Shown in pieces: positions 24,974 through 34,940 of a stretch of DNA of 64,000 nt. The DNA is from Cellvibrio mixtus subsp. mixtus J3-8 (GTDB lineage: Bacteria; Pseudomonadota; Gammaproteobacteria; Pseudomonadales; Cellvibrionaceae): NCBI RefSeq assembly GCF_000766945.1, contig NZ_KN266207.1, forward strand, positions 1,142,444-1,206,443, in the 5' to 3' direction. The translations under genes and the position numbers were made by a program. The notes beneath the pieces are model-generated. The model was not told the DNA's origin, did not search any database, and was given only the letters and a program-made list of their open reading frames with translations. Each line of letters starts with the position of its first letter. The first letter of the stretch is position 1.

Positions 24974-27900
24974 TTATTTCTCAAACTCAACATCCGCCAA
25001 GCGCAATTCGGATGCCGATTTCCCCTCTACTTTTACACGAATATAAATATCAGTAATGTCATTTACCGGTTTGGATAAGGGAACACTGACACGCGTATAA
25101 CCCCATAAGGTATCTGATTTTACGGTGGCAGAGCCCAACAATTCACCCGTTGGATTTGCGCGATAAATTTCTATTTTCCATGGCGCGATTTCTTGTAAAA
25201 AATAAGCGCCTAGCTTCAATGAGCTGATATCGGTTAAATCGTAATGACCCAGACTAAATCCAGCCCAGTTTTCACTGGCAGTAAATTTCAATACATCGTT
25301 TTCTTTATATTTATCCTGGCTTACGCCTTTTCCAAGAGAAGCCGGACTTACCGCAGTGGCGAGTTCCAAGCGAGCGGGGATTAATTTAAATTCCTTTTCC
25401 ACGTTAATTGGAGCAATGGAGTTTGCACCTTTATCCATGTAATTCACCGCAAACACATAAGCCTCACCAGTGGCTTTATAAGGTTCATTTGCGACAGCGG
25501 TGTTCCCGGATTTATTTTTTAATTCCACAGCGCCCGACAAAGGTAAAGACGTCGGTTTTTTCACTTCCGCCAACGACAAGACATAGGTAGCCAAGGCAAT
25601 ACGTTCCGATTCACTTAGGCCGGTGAACCCCGGCATATTCATTTCTCCCCAAACGCCATTACCACCGTTGCCAATTTTATTGACGAGGTAGCCAAGTGCC
25701 TTATTATCTTTCTGGTATTTTTTTGCCACATCGCGAAATGCCGGCCCTACCATCTTTTCTTCAATTTTATGGCAAGCAAGGCAATTATTGGCATCAACCA
25801 ATGATTTCCCCTGATCAATCAAACTAACGCTTTGATGCCCCAATGTTTTTTCAGTAGTTGGTGCCAGATAGGAAAACCGGATAAAGACATTATTATTTTC
25901 GACTGCTGAAATAATGCCATCCTCTTTATCATGAATAGCAAATTCGTAGGCATATTGACGAGTATCGGGCCAATAAAAACTTTTATTAGCAGCAGTTTTC
26001 AATTGAATAGTGGGTGGTTCATTGCCGATAACCAGCGACTGTGTGACGGAAGTTGTTGCACCGTGATTATCAGTAACAGTCAAAACCAATTGATAATTTC
26101 CGGCTTGCGGGATAACCGGGCTAACATCCTGCTCATTCCCGAGTTTAATGTCAGGGCAATTATTGCTTGCACATTGCAATTTCCAATCGTATTGAATCTT
26201 GTCGCCATCCAAATCCAAAGAGTGTTTTGCGGATGCATGAATTTGCGCAGGAATGCCCGCTTGTTCTTTATCAACGTGAATATTTGCTACTGGAGGGCGA
26301 TTACCCGCTCCCACATATTCAATACGCGATAAACGCGCATCCGGGTTGCCGGTAAACCAGGACATTCCGTATTCAAGGACATACAAGGTTCCATCGGGCG
26401 CAAAACGCGAATCGATGGGTAACGCATAATTAATTTGCGGTGCAAATGGTTCAATTTTTTGGACGCGCCCCTGTTCATCAAAACTAACAGCTTTCACCCA
26501 GGCGCGCATGAAATCCACAATAAATAATTTATTGTTGTAATACGCGGGGTAACGATTTACTGATTCCGGATAATCCTCTGCATGGTAAACATCAGCGACA
26601 ATCGCGGTGCGGCCACCCGCCCCCATTTCAGGAAACTCTTCAGAAATACCGTAAGGATATGCAATAAATGCAGGCTGTGCCGGAGGTAAGTTCTTTGTGC
26701 CGGTATTGTTGGGTGAATTATTGATTGGCGCCGCAGGGTCCACCCAATCACCCGATTTTTTATTCACGTAATCAAAATAGTTATAGGGACGATTTTTACC
26801 AATCACTAACGGCCAACCAAAATTTCCCGCCGCAGTAACGCGGTTAATTTCATCGTAACCCATAGGGCCTTTTTGATCAGAATCCTTGCTCGCATCAGGA
26901 CCTACATCACCGTAAAACAGGCTACCCGATTTTTTGTCGAATGTAAGGCTGTAGGGGTTGCGCGCGCCCATCACATAAATTTCAGGGCGGCCGGTGGCGG
27001 GATCTGTAAACAAATTGCCGGCGGGAATTTCATAACCAGTATCGGCTTTTGGTTTAATGCGCAATACCTTCCCACGCAAATCCATGGTATTACCGGCACC
27101 ACGCAATCCATCATTCTTTTTCATACCAGAGCGAAAATCAACAGGCGCATAGCCATCCTGGTCATGGGGATTGGTGTTATCGCCGGTTGAAAAAAATAAT
27201 TCGCCATTGTTGCCAAATTGCAAATCACCACCGGTATGGCAGCAATTATTATCTATAGGATATTCCAATAAAATGTGTTCTGTACTTTCATCTACTTTCT
27301 GGTTGTTCCATTTAAAACGTGCAAGGCGCTGGCTTAATTGTTTCTTGCCATCAACATTTTTTGTGACTGTAAACGCTGCATAAATCCAGGGATTATTCGC
27401 AAAATCAGGAGCGACAGCGACACCGACAAGCCCCAGTTCTAAAAATTTGTCATAACCTACGGTTAATGTACCCGCATCACTCAATTGGCCAGTTTTGTAC
27501 TCCACACGCTGGAAACGGCCGGGACGCAATGCAATCAACGCATCGCCGTTGGGAAAGAAAGCGAGCTTGACCGGTTCATCCAGCTTTTCTACCAATGTTT
27601 TCTTAACAAATCGATTATCTTCCGGGCGCACTTTACTGTAATCAAGTCGCGGCTGAAAACCGGGGCGATGATTTACACCAACAACATAACTAATACCACC
27701 GGCCAGATGCTGCAAAAATTGCGCGTTGGAAAAAGTCTCATTGGTGTGGCCAAGGCCGGTGTAAAACGCACGCCCACCATCATATTCGTGATACCAGGAA
27801 ATGGGATGGTCATGATTATGCTCGCCACCCTGGTAAGTATTTTCGTCTACCTTTGCCAATACATGAATGAACTCGTACATATCGCGATAGTTATACCATT

Positions 27901-28528
27901 CGTCTGCAAGCGAAAATGATTCCGGCAATTCTTTAGTTGCGGGATGGTTTTTATCGGCAATAGTCACTGTCGCAGTTTGGACATTACTGGGTTGGTTGGG
28001 ATGATTTTTAAATACAGCGCCGACTAAATTGCGATACCAAAACCAATCTCCTTCCCATTCAGTATCGGTCGCCGCATGTATCCCCACAAAACCACCGCCA
28101 GCTTGAATAAAACGTTCCATCGCCAGTTGTTGGTTATCATCCAGGATATCGCCGGTAGTATTTAAAAAAATGACTGCGTTAAACTGGCGCAAATTGGCAT
28201 CGTTGAATTGTGCAGAATCTTCCGTTGCTATTAATGTAAATTGTTTTTGGCTGGCGAGTTGCTGGAGTGCGGAAATACCGGCAGCAATGGATTCATGGCG
28301 AAAACCGGCTGTCTTGCTAAACACCAAAATACGCGCGCCGCTAATGTTATGTTGCGCCGTATCCGCAAGTGATGCATCAGTTTGCTGTTCTCCTGATTGC
28401 CGGGACACATTGTTATCGCATCCCGTTACGATTAATAGCAACGACACCAATGCCAGAAACACATAGTTTTTTTTCTTATGCGCAAATGACCGAAGGTTGT
28501 AATTAAAATGAGGTGTACCGAGGTGCAT
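24974..28528 (-). CDS. Lipoprotein fusion: ThuA-like, PQQ-type sugar dehydrogenase, PKD, cytochrome c, C-terminal carbohydrate-binding-like domain
   Basis: About 1184 residues. ATG 28528 (AAGGG eight bases upstream) is followed by a lipobox TGC, giving an envelope lipoprotein; an upstream start at 28591 is less likely. Order of domains: ThuA-like (about 55-290: GARILVFSKTAGFRH, GGGFVGIHAATD, WYHEYDGGRAFYTGLGH), a six-bladed glucose/sorbosone-dehydrogenase-like propeller (about 300-730: NCCHTGGDLQFG, RNPYSLTFD), a PKD-like domain (about 735-850), cytochrome c with CLACH and axial-Met region NMPGF (about 890-1000), then a beta-sandwich resembling a carbohydrate-binding module. The fusion suggests periplasmic sugar oxidation with electrons passed to the attached haem. 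Substrate unknown. Monocistronic, with terminator downstream. Confidence 0.85.
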   Translation of the reverse strand: MHLGTPHFNYNLRSFAHKKKNYVFLALVSLLLIVTGCDNNVSRQSGEQQTDASLADTAQHNISGARILVFSKTAGFRHESIAAGISALQQLASQKQFTLIATEDSAQFNDANLRQFNAVIFLNTTGDILDDNQQLAMERFIQAGGGFVGIHAATDTEWEGDWFWYRNLVGAVFKNHPNQPSNVQTATVTIADKNHPATKELPESFSLADEWYNYRDMYEFIHVLAKVDENTYQGGEHNHDHPISWYHEYDGGRAFYTGLGHTNETFSNAQFLQHLAGGISYVVGVNHRPGFQPRLDYSKVRPEDNRFVKKTLVEKLDEPVKLAFFPNGDALIALRPGRFQRVEYKTGQLSDAGTLTVGYDKFLELGLVGVAVAPDFANNPWIYAAFTVTKNVDGKKQLSQRLARFKWNNQKVDESTEHILLEYPIDNNCCHTGGDLQFGNNGELFFSTGDNTNPHDQDGYAPVDFRSGMKKNDGLRGAGNTMDLRGKVLRIKPKADTGYEIPAGNLFTDPATGRPEIYVMGARNPYSLTFDKKSGSLFYGDVGPDASKDSDQKGPMGYDEINRVTAAGNFGWPLVIGKNRPYNYFDYVNKKSGDWVDPAAPINNSPNNTGTKNLPPAQPAFIAYPYGISEEFPEMGAGGRTAIVADVYHAEDYPESVNRYPAYYNNKLFIVDFMRAWVKAVSFDEQGRVQKIEPFAPQINYALPIDSRFAPDGTLYVLEYGMSWFTGNPDARLSRIEYVGAGNRPPVANIHVDKEQAGIPAQIHASAKHSLDLDGDKIQYDWKLQCASNNCPDIKLGNEQDVSPVIPQAGNYQLVLTVTDNHGATTSVTQSLVIGNEPPTIQLKTAANKSFYWPDTRQYAYEFAIHDKEDGIISAVENNNVFIRFSYLAPTTEKTLGHQSVSLIDQGKSLVDANNCLACHKIEEKMVGPAFRDVAKKYQKDNKALGYLVNKIGNGGNGVWGEMNMPGFTGLSESERIALATYVLSLAEVKKPTSLPLSGAVELKNKSGNTAVANEPYKATGEAYVFAVNYMDKGANSIAPINVEKEFKLIPARLELATAVSPASLGKGVSQDKYKENDVLKFTASENWAGFSLGHYDLTDISSLKLGAYFLQEIAPWKIEIYRANPTGELLGSATVKSDTLWGYTRVSVPLSKPVNDITDIYIRVKVEGKSASELRLADVEFEK

Positions 28529-28650
28529 AATCGAACCCTTGTATTTAGCAATCTGATTTATAAAGTCTAGCAGCTCCGCTACTGTTATCATTGCGTAAGC
28601 TGACGTTAAAAAATAGGAAATCAGGCCACAATCATTATTCTTGAAATAAA

Positions 28651-28677
28651 AATGCCGCTGAGTTTATCAGCGGCATT
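28651..28677 (-). terminator. Intrinsic terminator of the hybrid kinase gene
   Basis: An 11-bp stem AATGCCGCTGA/TCAGCGGCATT with a five-base loop, followed on the minus strand by TTTTATTTC. Confidence 0.9.
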
Positions 28678-28729
28678 CCATGCAGGCTTGCAGGTTTACC
28701 CTGCTAAACGCTTCTTTTCCGTACGTGTA

Positions 28730-30919
28730 CTAATCTTTATCCAGCCAGCGCTGCAAACGCGCTTCCAGATCATCGTAACGAATCGGCTTGGCAATGTAAT
28801 CATCCATGCCAGCCGCTCGATATTGCTCCTGATCACTTTCTGTTTGTGCCGCTGTTACCGCTACAATCGGCAGGTGGCGCATACTATGCGTATCGCGCTC
28901 CTGCTGACGGATTTTCTGGGTTGCACGCAAGCTATCGGCTTCTTTCATATCGTAATCCATTAACACCAAATCAAAACGCTCTTGCTCAACAATCTCCACA
29001 GCTTCCAAACCATCCTGGGCAATTTGCACATAACATCCCAATTTTTTCAGCATAGCACTTATCACCATCTGATCGACTCGATGATCTTCCACTAACAACA
29101 CCCGTGGAATTGCCACTGCTGTAGAAGTTTCCTTCTCTGGCGTTTTGCGTTCATCATCCAGATCAAAATTCAATAGTTTTTGCACAGCAACATCGAATAA
29201 CCGCTTGCGCATAATTGGCTTTTCAATAACGCAAACCTGCGGATAGCTGCGCAAATGGAATTTCATTTCCGGGCTATCACTTTGCAAAATACTCATCGCG
29301 ATAATTTGTTTAACCGCAGCGATTTCCGGATGAGATACAATCTCGCGCGATAATGCCAGGCCATTCATATTATTGAGTTTGGTAAAAATTAATACCAAAT
29401 CAAATGGTATCCCGGCACCGGCTTGTTCGGCCAGGCGAATTACTGCCTGTTCTTGTCCGGCAACGATTTGCGTACTCATTCCCCAGGCATTAAGTTCATC
29501 AGCCAACGCGTTGGCATTGCTATCAGGCAGATCTACCAATAACGCACGCTTTCCACGTAGCTTTTGTTCGGAACCGAAGCGGCGCTCATCATGCGATACA
29601 ACCTGCAATGCCACATTAATGAAAATACGATTGCCACGATTTTTATTTTCGCGCAAATGAATGCTGCCCCCCATACATGCAGCGAGTCCTTTGCAAATTG
29701 CCAACCCTATGCCGTTATGATCACTTTCCTGTGCTTCAGGATCATTCTCGCCAGCAACGTTTTTCTCACTGTCGCTGATGATGACTTGCAACTCGCCAAA
29801 ATCATCCTGCTCCTGATGAAAGCGCGCTTCAATAAAGACATGCTCGATGCGGCTGGCCTTTAATGTGTGGTTCAATAATGTTGCAAGGATTTGATTCAAC
29901 CGCGCCACATCACCTTTCACACGCAGTGGCATATTGGGATCAAACATATAATAAAGTTCAATACCTTGCTGGTGTGCATCCAGTGTAAAATCCTGCACAA
30001 ATTTTTCCAGCACACGACGCAGGTCAAACTCTACCTCTTCCAGCACCAGGGTTTTGGTTGTGATCTTGGAAAAGTCCACTACGTTATTTACCAGATCAAT
30101 CTGGCGGCCGGCCGCCTTATTGGCTGTGGTTAACAGCTCGCGGTGATGTTCAGACAGCTGGCTGTCATCAATTAATGACAAGGTACTCATGACATCGCTA
30201 ATCGACGAGCGAATTTCCTGGCCAAGGTTAACCAGAAATTCATTTTTTAATTCGATTTGCGCTTGCGATGTGCGCTTTTCATTTTCCAAACCTTGCGCAC
30301 GCTCACGCAATGAATAGTGAGCTTCCAGGCGCTCCCAATACGCGAGTGACGTTACCTTGCCCTGATGCGATAGCATTATATAAAACACCAGCATAATGCA
30401 TCCGTATAAAATGCCCTCCGCATCGCCTAATAACATCGCGGTAATTGCAGCGGGTATTTGACCAATCGCAAGATACAGCGTTAAAAAATGGCGATAAGGT
30501 GCGAACACGTTAGAGACGCTTGAATAAAACACCACCGAATAAAGCCACATCACCAGGGTTTCATCGCGCATTCCCTGTACCCAGGTCAGGGTTACCAGAA
30601 TAACGCTCCACCACGCAGCGCCCAGGCAAGATGCAAAAAAATATTGGTTGCGCCACCGCGCTGGTGCGCGGGCATACAGCGCATCAAAACGGAATAAATA
30701 ATAACTGCGTACCAGGGTCACCAGCAGTAAGCCGGTTACCAGGACAATAGCGGTGTTGTGTTCTTTTTTTTCAAACTCACCAAAAGTCAGGCAAAGGACG
30801 AAAACAAGAAAATTGAGAATCAAACCACGGCGACTGTATTTAGCAACACGTGCGTCGGTTTCACGCATAATCGCGCGATCTTTCTGGACTTTACTGCCGG
30901 GAACGAAAAAATGAAACAT
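28730..30919 (-). CDS. Degenerate hybrid histidine kinase with two receiver domains
   Basis: A 729-residue inner-membrane protein. Residues 30-185 form about six hydrophobic segments. The HisKA-like region reads FLVNLGQEIRSS, so Gln234 (codon at 30218-30220) occupies the place of the phospho-acceptor His. The ATPase domain (about 300-440) keeps GIGLAI (403-408) but its G1 box is altered (D-S-E-K-N-V). The first receiver (about 455-580) has Phe512 where the Asp should be. The second (605-729) keeps D655 (LMDYDM) and the AKPI lysine, so it can probably be phosphorylated by another kinase. It looks like a pseudokinase signal adaptor or sink. Its partner kinase is unknown. Confidence 0.85.
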   Translation of the reverse strand: MFHFFVPGSKVQKDRAIMRETDARVAKYSRRGLILNFLVFVLCLTFGEFEKKEHNTAIVLVTGLLLVTLVRSYYLFRFDALYARAPARWRNQYFFASCLGAAWWSVILVTLTWVQGMRDETLVMWLYSVVFYSSVSNVFAPYRHFLTLYLAIGQIPAAITAMLLGDAEGILYGCIMLVFYIMLSHQGKVTSLAYWERLEAHYSLRERAQGLENEKRTSQAQIELKNEFLVNLGQEIRSSISDVMSTLSLIDDSQLSEHHRELLTTANKAAGRQIDLVNNVVDFSKITTKTLVLEEVEFDLRRVLEKFVQDFTLDAHQQGIELYYMFDPNMPLRVKGDVARLNQILATLLNHTLKASRIEHVFIEARFHQEQDDFGELQVIISDSEKNVAGENDPEAQESDHNGIGLAICKGLAACMGGSIHLRENKNRGNRIFINVALQVVSHDERRFGSEQKLRGKRALLVDLPDSNANALADELNAWGMSTQIVAGQEQAVIRLAEQAGAGIPFDLVLIFTKLNNMNGLALSREIVSHPEIAAVKQIIAMSILQSDSPEMKFHLRSYPQVCVIEKPIMRKRLFDVAVQKLLNFDLDDERKTPEKETSTAVAIPRVLLVEDHRVDQMVISAMLKKLGCYVQIAQDGLEAVEIVEQERFDLVLMDYDMKEADSLRATQKIRQQERDTHSMRHLPIVAVTAAQTESDQEQYRAAGMDDYIAKPIRYDDLEARLQRWLDKD

Positions 30920-30972
30920 AGCTTACTCAGTAAAAAGTTTGCTTGATTATTGTGATAAGTCGTCCGGAGCGG

Positions 30973-31170
30973 TTACCCCAACAAGTGTACAAAAACTTCC
31001 TTAATCACAAATACCATAATTGCAAATCCCAATACACCGAATAATACGAAGGTACCGAATTTTCCTGCGTTGGATTTTTTTGCCAGATCCCACACAATAA
31101 AAAACATAAAAATAATCAGCCCACCACCACAAATGTACATAGCCAGGCTTTCAAATTGTTCCATAGTCAT
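30973..31170 (-). CDS. DUF2788 small membrane protein
   Basis: A 65-residue protein with two hydrophobic helices (about 12-29 and 40-61) joined by a basic loop (AKKSNAGKFG). The MTMEQFESLA opening and overall pattern match the DUF2788 family of short inner-membrane proteins, of unknown role. The start has AAGGCG upstream. It lies about 50 bp upstream of the hybrid kinase on the same strand, so they may be co-transcribed. Confidence 0.82.
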   Translation of the reverse strand: MTMEQFESLAMYICGGGLIIFMFFIVWDLAKKSNAGKFGTFVLFGVLGFAIMVFVIKEVFVHLLG

Positions 31171-31341
31171 TGTCGATGTCGCCTTAAAAATTAGGTAGTT
31201 CTGCTGTTAAGAACCCCAGGGTCAGAAATTTACTCAAACCTTAGCAGGTCCCCAGGCAAGAAGGGAAAATCGGGGCGCCATTCTAACGAAAAGCCGGATT
31301 CAAGTTTAGCGTTAATGCGGTATTCCGTTGGCTGGAAACAA

Positions 31342-31366
31342 AAAAGCCACCGTTCTGGTGGCTTTT
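31342..31366 (-). terminator. Intrinsic terminator of etfBA
   Basis: Stem AAAAGCCACC/GGTGGCTTTT, loop of five, followed on the minus strand by a T-rich run. It sits nine bases past the etfA stop. Confidence 0.92.
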
Positions 31367-31375
31367 AAGGGATTT

Positions 31376-32317
31376 TTACAATTGCGTTATGAGTTCCGGT
31401 AACACATCAAACAAGTCGGCAACCAGGCCATAATCCGCCACATCAAAAATCGGCGCGTCCGGGTCTTTGTTGATGGCGACCACTACGCGCGATTCACTCA
31501 TCCCCGCCAAATGCTGCACAGCACCGGAAATCCCCACCGCGATGTACAACTCAGGTGCAATAACCTTACCGGTTTGCCCGACTTGCATATCGTTAGCGAC
31601 AAAACCGGCATCTACCGCTGCACGGGAGGCACCAACAGCCGCACCCAGTTTATCGGCGAGACGATACAACAAATTGAAATTATCGCGATTCAGTAATCCC
31701 CTCCCCCCCGCAACCACCACACGGGCGGCCGTCAGCTCTGGCCGTTCCAATGCAACGGTTTCCTCGCTGACCAGGCGGCTCTGGCACTGGCCAGCAGGGC
31801 CAGGCACAACTACTTTGCGCGCAGTTCCCCGACCCGGCGCAACGGCATTAAACGCACTGGTGCGAATACCCAGCAATTTTTGAGTTTGTTCGGTGTACAC
31901 ACTGGCAATCGCACTGCCCGCATAAATTGGGCGCTGGAAACGATGCGGGCTATCAATAGCGGTTACGTCGGTGATTGGCTGGTTATCCAGTAAAGCCGCC
32001 AGACGAGGGAGAAGGTTTTTGCCAAATGAATTGGAAGCGATAAACACATAGCCATAAGAGGAGGCCAGACTCGCCAACCACGGAGCCAGGGTTTCGGCTT
32101 GAACATCCGGTAATGAATCCGGCCACATAACCTGCGCTACATCCGGCATGGCCACGGCTGCATCGATTTGCATCGGGCTATTGGTGCATAGCACCAGATC
32201 GCACTCCAGCGGTAGATGCTGACGCAACGCAGTAACAGCGCCCAACACCCTGGCATTGGCGGTACCCAAACCACTTTCAGCTGGCTCCAGAACGACTAAT
32301 ACCTTGGCGTTATTCAT
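31376..32317 (-). CDS. etfA: Electron transfer flavoprotein alpha subunit
   Basis: A 313-residue FAD-binding subunit of ETF, which collects electrons from acyl-CoA and other flavoprotein dehydrogenases and passes them to ETF:ubiquinone oxidoreductase. The C-terminal FAD domain is evident: [48 protein letters not shown] and [19 protein letters not shown] contain the family signatures (quoted here in parts). ATG 32317 overlaps the etfB stop by four bases, so the two subunits are translationally coupled, as their 1:1 complex requires. Confidence 0.96.
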   Translation of the reverse strand: MNNAKVLVVLEPAESGLGTANARVLGAVTALRQHLPLECDLVLCTNSPMQIDAAVAMPDVAQVMWPDSLPDVQAETLAPWLASLASSYGYVFIASNSFGKNLLPRLAALLDNQPITDVTAIDSPHRFQRPIYAGSAIASVYTEQTQKLLGIRTSAFNAVAPGRGTARKVVVPGPAGQCQSRLVSEETVALERPELTAARVVVAGGRGLLNRDNFNLLYRLADKLGAAVGASRAAVDAGFVANDMQVGQTGKVIAPELYIAVGISGAVQHLAGMSESRVVVAINKDPDAPIFDVADYGLVADLFDVLPELITQL

Positions 32318-33063
32318 AAAACGCGCGCCTCCGTGCGGAGTTTTTCCAGCAATTCAGTGACGGACTGAACCTTAACGCCCGCCGGACGTGACCTGGGGAT
32401 CGCCAAAGATTCAGTAATCACGCGCAATTCCATGTCTATACCCAGCTCGGCTGGAGTCAGTGTACGGAGCGGTTTTTGGCGAGCTTTGATGATATTCGGC
32501 ATAGTAGGGAAACGCGGCTGGTTCAAGCGCAAGTCGGTTGTAATAACTGCCGGTAGACTTAACGCCAGGGTTTGCAGCCCACCATCCAGTTCGCGCGTCA
32601 CATGAACTTCATCACCCATGGGATTGATTTTAGAGGCAAAGGTCCCCTGGGGATAATTACATAATGCGGCCAGCATCTGGCCTGTTTGATTGTTGTCACC
32701 ATCAATAGATTGCTTACCCAGCAGAATCAACCCCGGCCCTTCTTGTATCACAACGGCCCTTAACAGCTTGGCAATCGATAAGGGCTCCAGAGGTTCATCA
32801 GTATTGATATGGATGGCCCTGTCGGCACCCAGTGCCAAGGCTGCACGCAGTTGTTCCTGGACAACGGCTGGCCCCACACTGACCACCAGGATTTCCGAAG
32901 CAAAACCCTGCTCTTTCAACCGTATGGCTGCTTCGACAGCGATTTCACAAAAGGGATTTATGGACATTTTGGCAGCGGCAAGATCCATTCCGCTACCATC
33001 AGCAAAAGGGCGCACGCGGACACCAGGATCCACTACACGCTTGATAGCAACTAATATTTTCAA
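32314..33063 (-). CDS. etfB: Electron transfer flavoprotein beta subunit
   Basis: A 249-residue AMP-binding subunit of the ETF heterodimer. It shows the typical N-terminus MKILVAIKRVVDPGVRV, the KMSINPFCEIAVEAA segment and the signature GKQSIDGDNNQTGQM. The start is ATG 33063, and its stop overlaps the etfA start. First gene of the etfBA operon, divergent from the lipoprotein at 33.3 kb across a 212-bp spacer that should hold both promoters. Confidence 0.96.
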   Translation of the reverse strand: MKILVAIKRVVDPGVRVRPFADGSGMDLAAAKMSINPFCEIAVEAAIRLKEQGFASEILVVSVGPAVVQEQLRAALALGADRAIHINTDEPLEPLSIAKLLRAVVIQEGPGLILLGKQSIDGDNNQTGQMLAALCNYPQGTFASKINPMGDEVHVTRELDGGLQTLALSLPAVITTDLRLNQPRFPTMPNIIKARQKPLRTLTPAELGIDMELRVITESLAIPRSRPAGVKVQSVTELLEKLRTEARVL

Positions 33064-33275
33064 AACTCATTCCTTGTAATAGCAGGTATGCTCCCTGCTC
33101 ATTATTCAAAAAGTAGATGTAAACAACAGCAGCGACAATGTGTCGTTACCGAATTATAACCAGCCAATAGCAATTTCGCTGCAATTCAAATGCACAACTG
33201 GACGCCAGCGACTGGTTCGCGCACAATTTGCGCCCTTTATTTAGCCTTATTCGTTCATGTTTGCGGAATTGTCTT

Positions 33276-34004
33276 ATGCGTATCACTAAAGTTACCACTA
33301 TTGCTATCCTCTGCTTGTTTCTTAGCGCGTGCGTATCATCGCTCCTGATAGGCAATCAACTTCAGAGCAAACTTATGTGGTCATTTTTAAAACCCCTGGT
33401 CGGGTTTGACCCTAATGAGGTAAATCTCTTTGAAACCCCTATGGTTAAAGACCGTATGACCAAACTATTGGGCGATAAATACGAACCGACCATGAAGCTT
33501 TTGCGCACAGCGCAAACGATCCAGCAAGAAGGTGCCCTGTTTTATGTCGCATCACGCTATGCTCCCGCGCAAGTACAAGCGATTACCGATAAAGCAGGAA
33601 TGATCTGGAACGCCGACACCAACCAAATGGCAGTTATGCTCATTAAAGATGGCACACCGCAAATTTTCTCGGAGCAAATAGAAGGCGCTAAAGAAAAAAT
33701 CACTCCGACACTCCCTAAAGAATTACAAACCGCCTATGACAAAGCACAGGCACTCAAAGAAACATTGAACGAAAAGCAAAAAGCCCTGGAGGATGCACAG
33801 AAAATTATTGAGAATCCGCTGGAAGCAACCGGTGAAGCCGTTAAACAGAAAATAGATTCCAATGCCCGGCAGCTCCAGGATGAAACAAAACAAAAAATGA
33901 CTGACAAAATCGAAAGCGTTACACCACCACTTATCGACCAGGAACAATTGGAGCTTGATGAAGCACTTAAAAAAGAAGCCAATGAGTATAAGGAGAAAAA
34001 ATAA
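33276..34004 (+). CDS. Predicted lipoprotein with C-terminal coiled coil
   Basis: A 242-residue protein beginning with a lipoprotein signal peptide (lipobox LSAC, Cys about residue 19). The mature N-terminal half (about 25-135) is of mixed character with a hydrophobic stretch around SSLLIGNQLQSKLMW. The second half (about 140-242) is strongly charged and helical, rich in Lys, Glu and Gln, consistent with a long coiled coil. I recognise no family. ATG 33276 is preferred over the ATG at 33228, which adds a basic stretch before the signal sequence. A strong hairpin follows. Confidence 0.7.
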   Translation: MRITKVTTIAILCLFLSACVSSLLIGNQLQSKLMWSFLKPLVGFDPNEVNLFETPMVKDRMTKLLGDKYEPTMKLLRTAQTIQQEGALFYVASRYAPAQVQAITDKAGMIWNADTNQMAVMLIKDGTPQIFSEQIEGAKEKITPTLPKELQTAYDKAQALKETLNEKQKALEDAQKIIENPLEATGEAVKQKIDSNARQLQDETKQKMTDKIESVTPPLIDQEQLELDEALKKEANEYKEKK

Positions 34005-34023
34005 CCGGTAATCAATTATTAAC

Positions 34024-34051
34024 CAATCATGCAGCAATGTTGCTGCATGAT
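34024..34051 (+). terminator. Intrinsic terminator after the coiled-coil lipoprotein gene
   Basis: Stem of 13 bp, AATCATGCAGCAA pairing with TTGCTGCATGATT across a two-base centre, then a T-rich stretch (TTCGTTCGGCTTGTTTTG). Confidence 0.8.
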
Positions 34052-34148
34052 TTCGTTCGGCTTGTTTTGTAAAAAACTGCTTCCCTCCCCTGCCAGTACC
34101 AGATATAACACCAGTATTTCCCCTGAATCACCAGAATAGGAAAGCACC

Positions 34149-34907
34149 GTGGAATTTGCACTGGAAACGCTTCTGTTTTTATTTTTTGCTGCGGCTATTG
34201 CCGGTTTCCTGGACACACTTGCCGGCGGCGGTGGACTTATTACTGTTCCCGCACTAGTGGTGGCTGGCGTTCCGCCATTGGCAGCATTAGGTACTAATAA
34301 ATTACAAAGCTCGATTGGTTCCGGTACCGCCAGTTTTTTATTGTTTAAACGCAAAAAAATTCTATGGCCGGAAATCAAGGCACTCATGCTAATGGCATTT
34401 ATCGGATCGATTATTGGCAGCGTGCTGGTGCAATTTATTAATACCAAAGCGTTGGGTTTTATTATTCCGTTGGTGTTAATTATTATTGCTGCCTATTTTA
34501 TGACTGCACCTTATCTGAATTTGGAAACGGATAAGCCACGTATTTCTGACAGAACCTATAAAAATATTGTTGTTCCGGTTATAGGTGCGTATGACGGAAT
34601 GTTTGGTCCGGGTACCGGATCATTTTTAGCAGTATCGGGTGTAAGCTTGCGTGCACTGGAATTAATCAAGGCAACTGCTACAGCAAAACCATTAAATTTT
34701 GCGACGAATATTGCATCGTTACTGGTTTTTATCGTTGCAGGAAAAGTTATGTGGGTTGCCGGGTTTGCAATGATGGCTGGCCAAATGCTGGGGGCATGGC
34801 TAGGATCTCACTATTTGTTCAAGGTCAATCCTAAAATCCTCAGGATACTGATTGTTACAATGTGTTTAATTATGCTGGGGCAATATGGATACAATCAGTT
34901 CGCTTGA
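34149..34907 (+). CDS. TSUP/TauE-SafE-family membrane transporter
   Basis: A 252-residue polytopic inner-membrane protein with about eight hydrophobic segments. The N-terminal repeat motif GFLDTLAGGGGLITVPAL and the matching second-half motif around GAYDGMFGPGTGSFLAV are characteristic of the TSUP family, which exports sulfite, sulfoacetate or related organic anions. Start GTG 34149 follows AGGAAAG. Substrate cannot be assigned: no sulfur-metabolism genes adjoin it. Confidence 0.9.
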   Translation: MEFALETLLFLFFAAAIAGFLDTLAGGGGLITVPALVVAGVPPLAALGTNKLQSSIGSGTASFLLFKRKKILWPEIKALMLMAFIGSIIGSVLVQFINTKALGFIIPLVLIIIAAYFMTAPYLNLETDKPRISDRTYKNIVVPVIGAYDGMFGPGTGSFLAVSGVSLRALELIKATATAKPLNFATNIASLLVFIVAGKVMWVAGFAMMAGQMLGAWLGSHYLFKVNPKILRILIVTMCLIMLGQYGYNQFA

Positions 34908-34940
34908 TAACACCAATAATGTTGCATAGGGCCTGGCATC

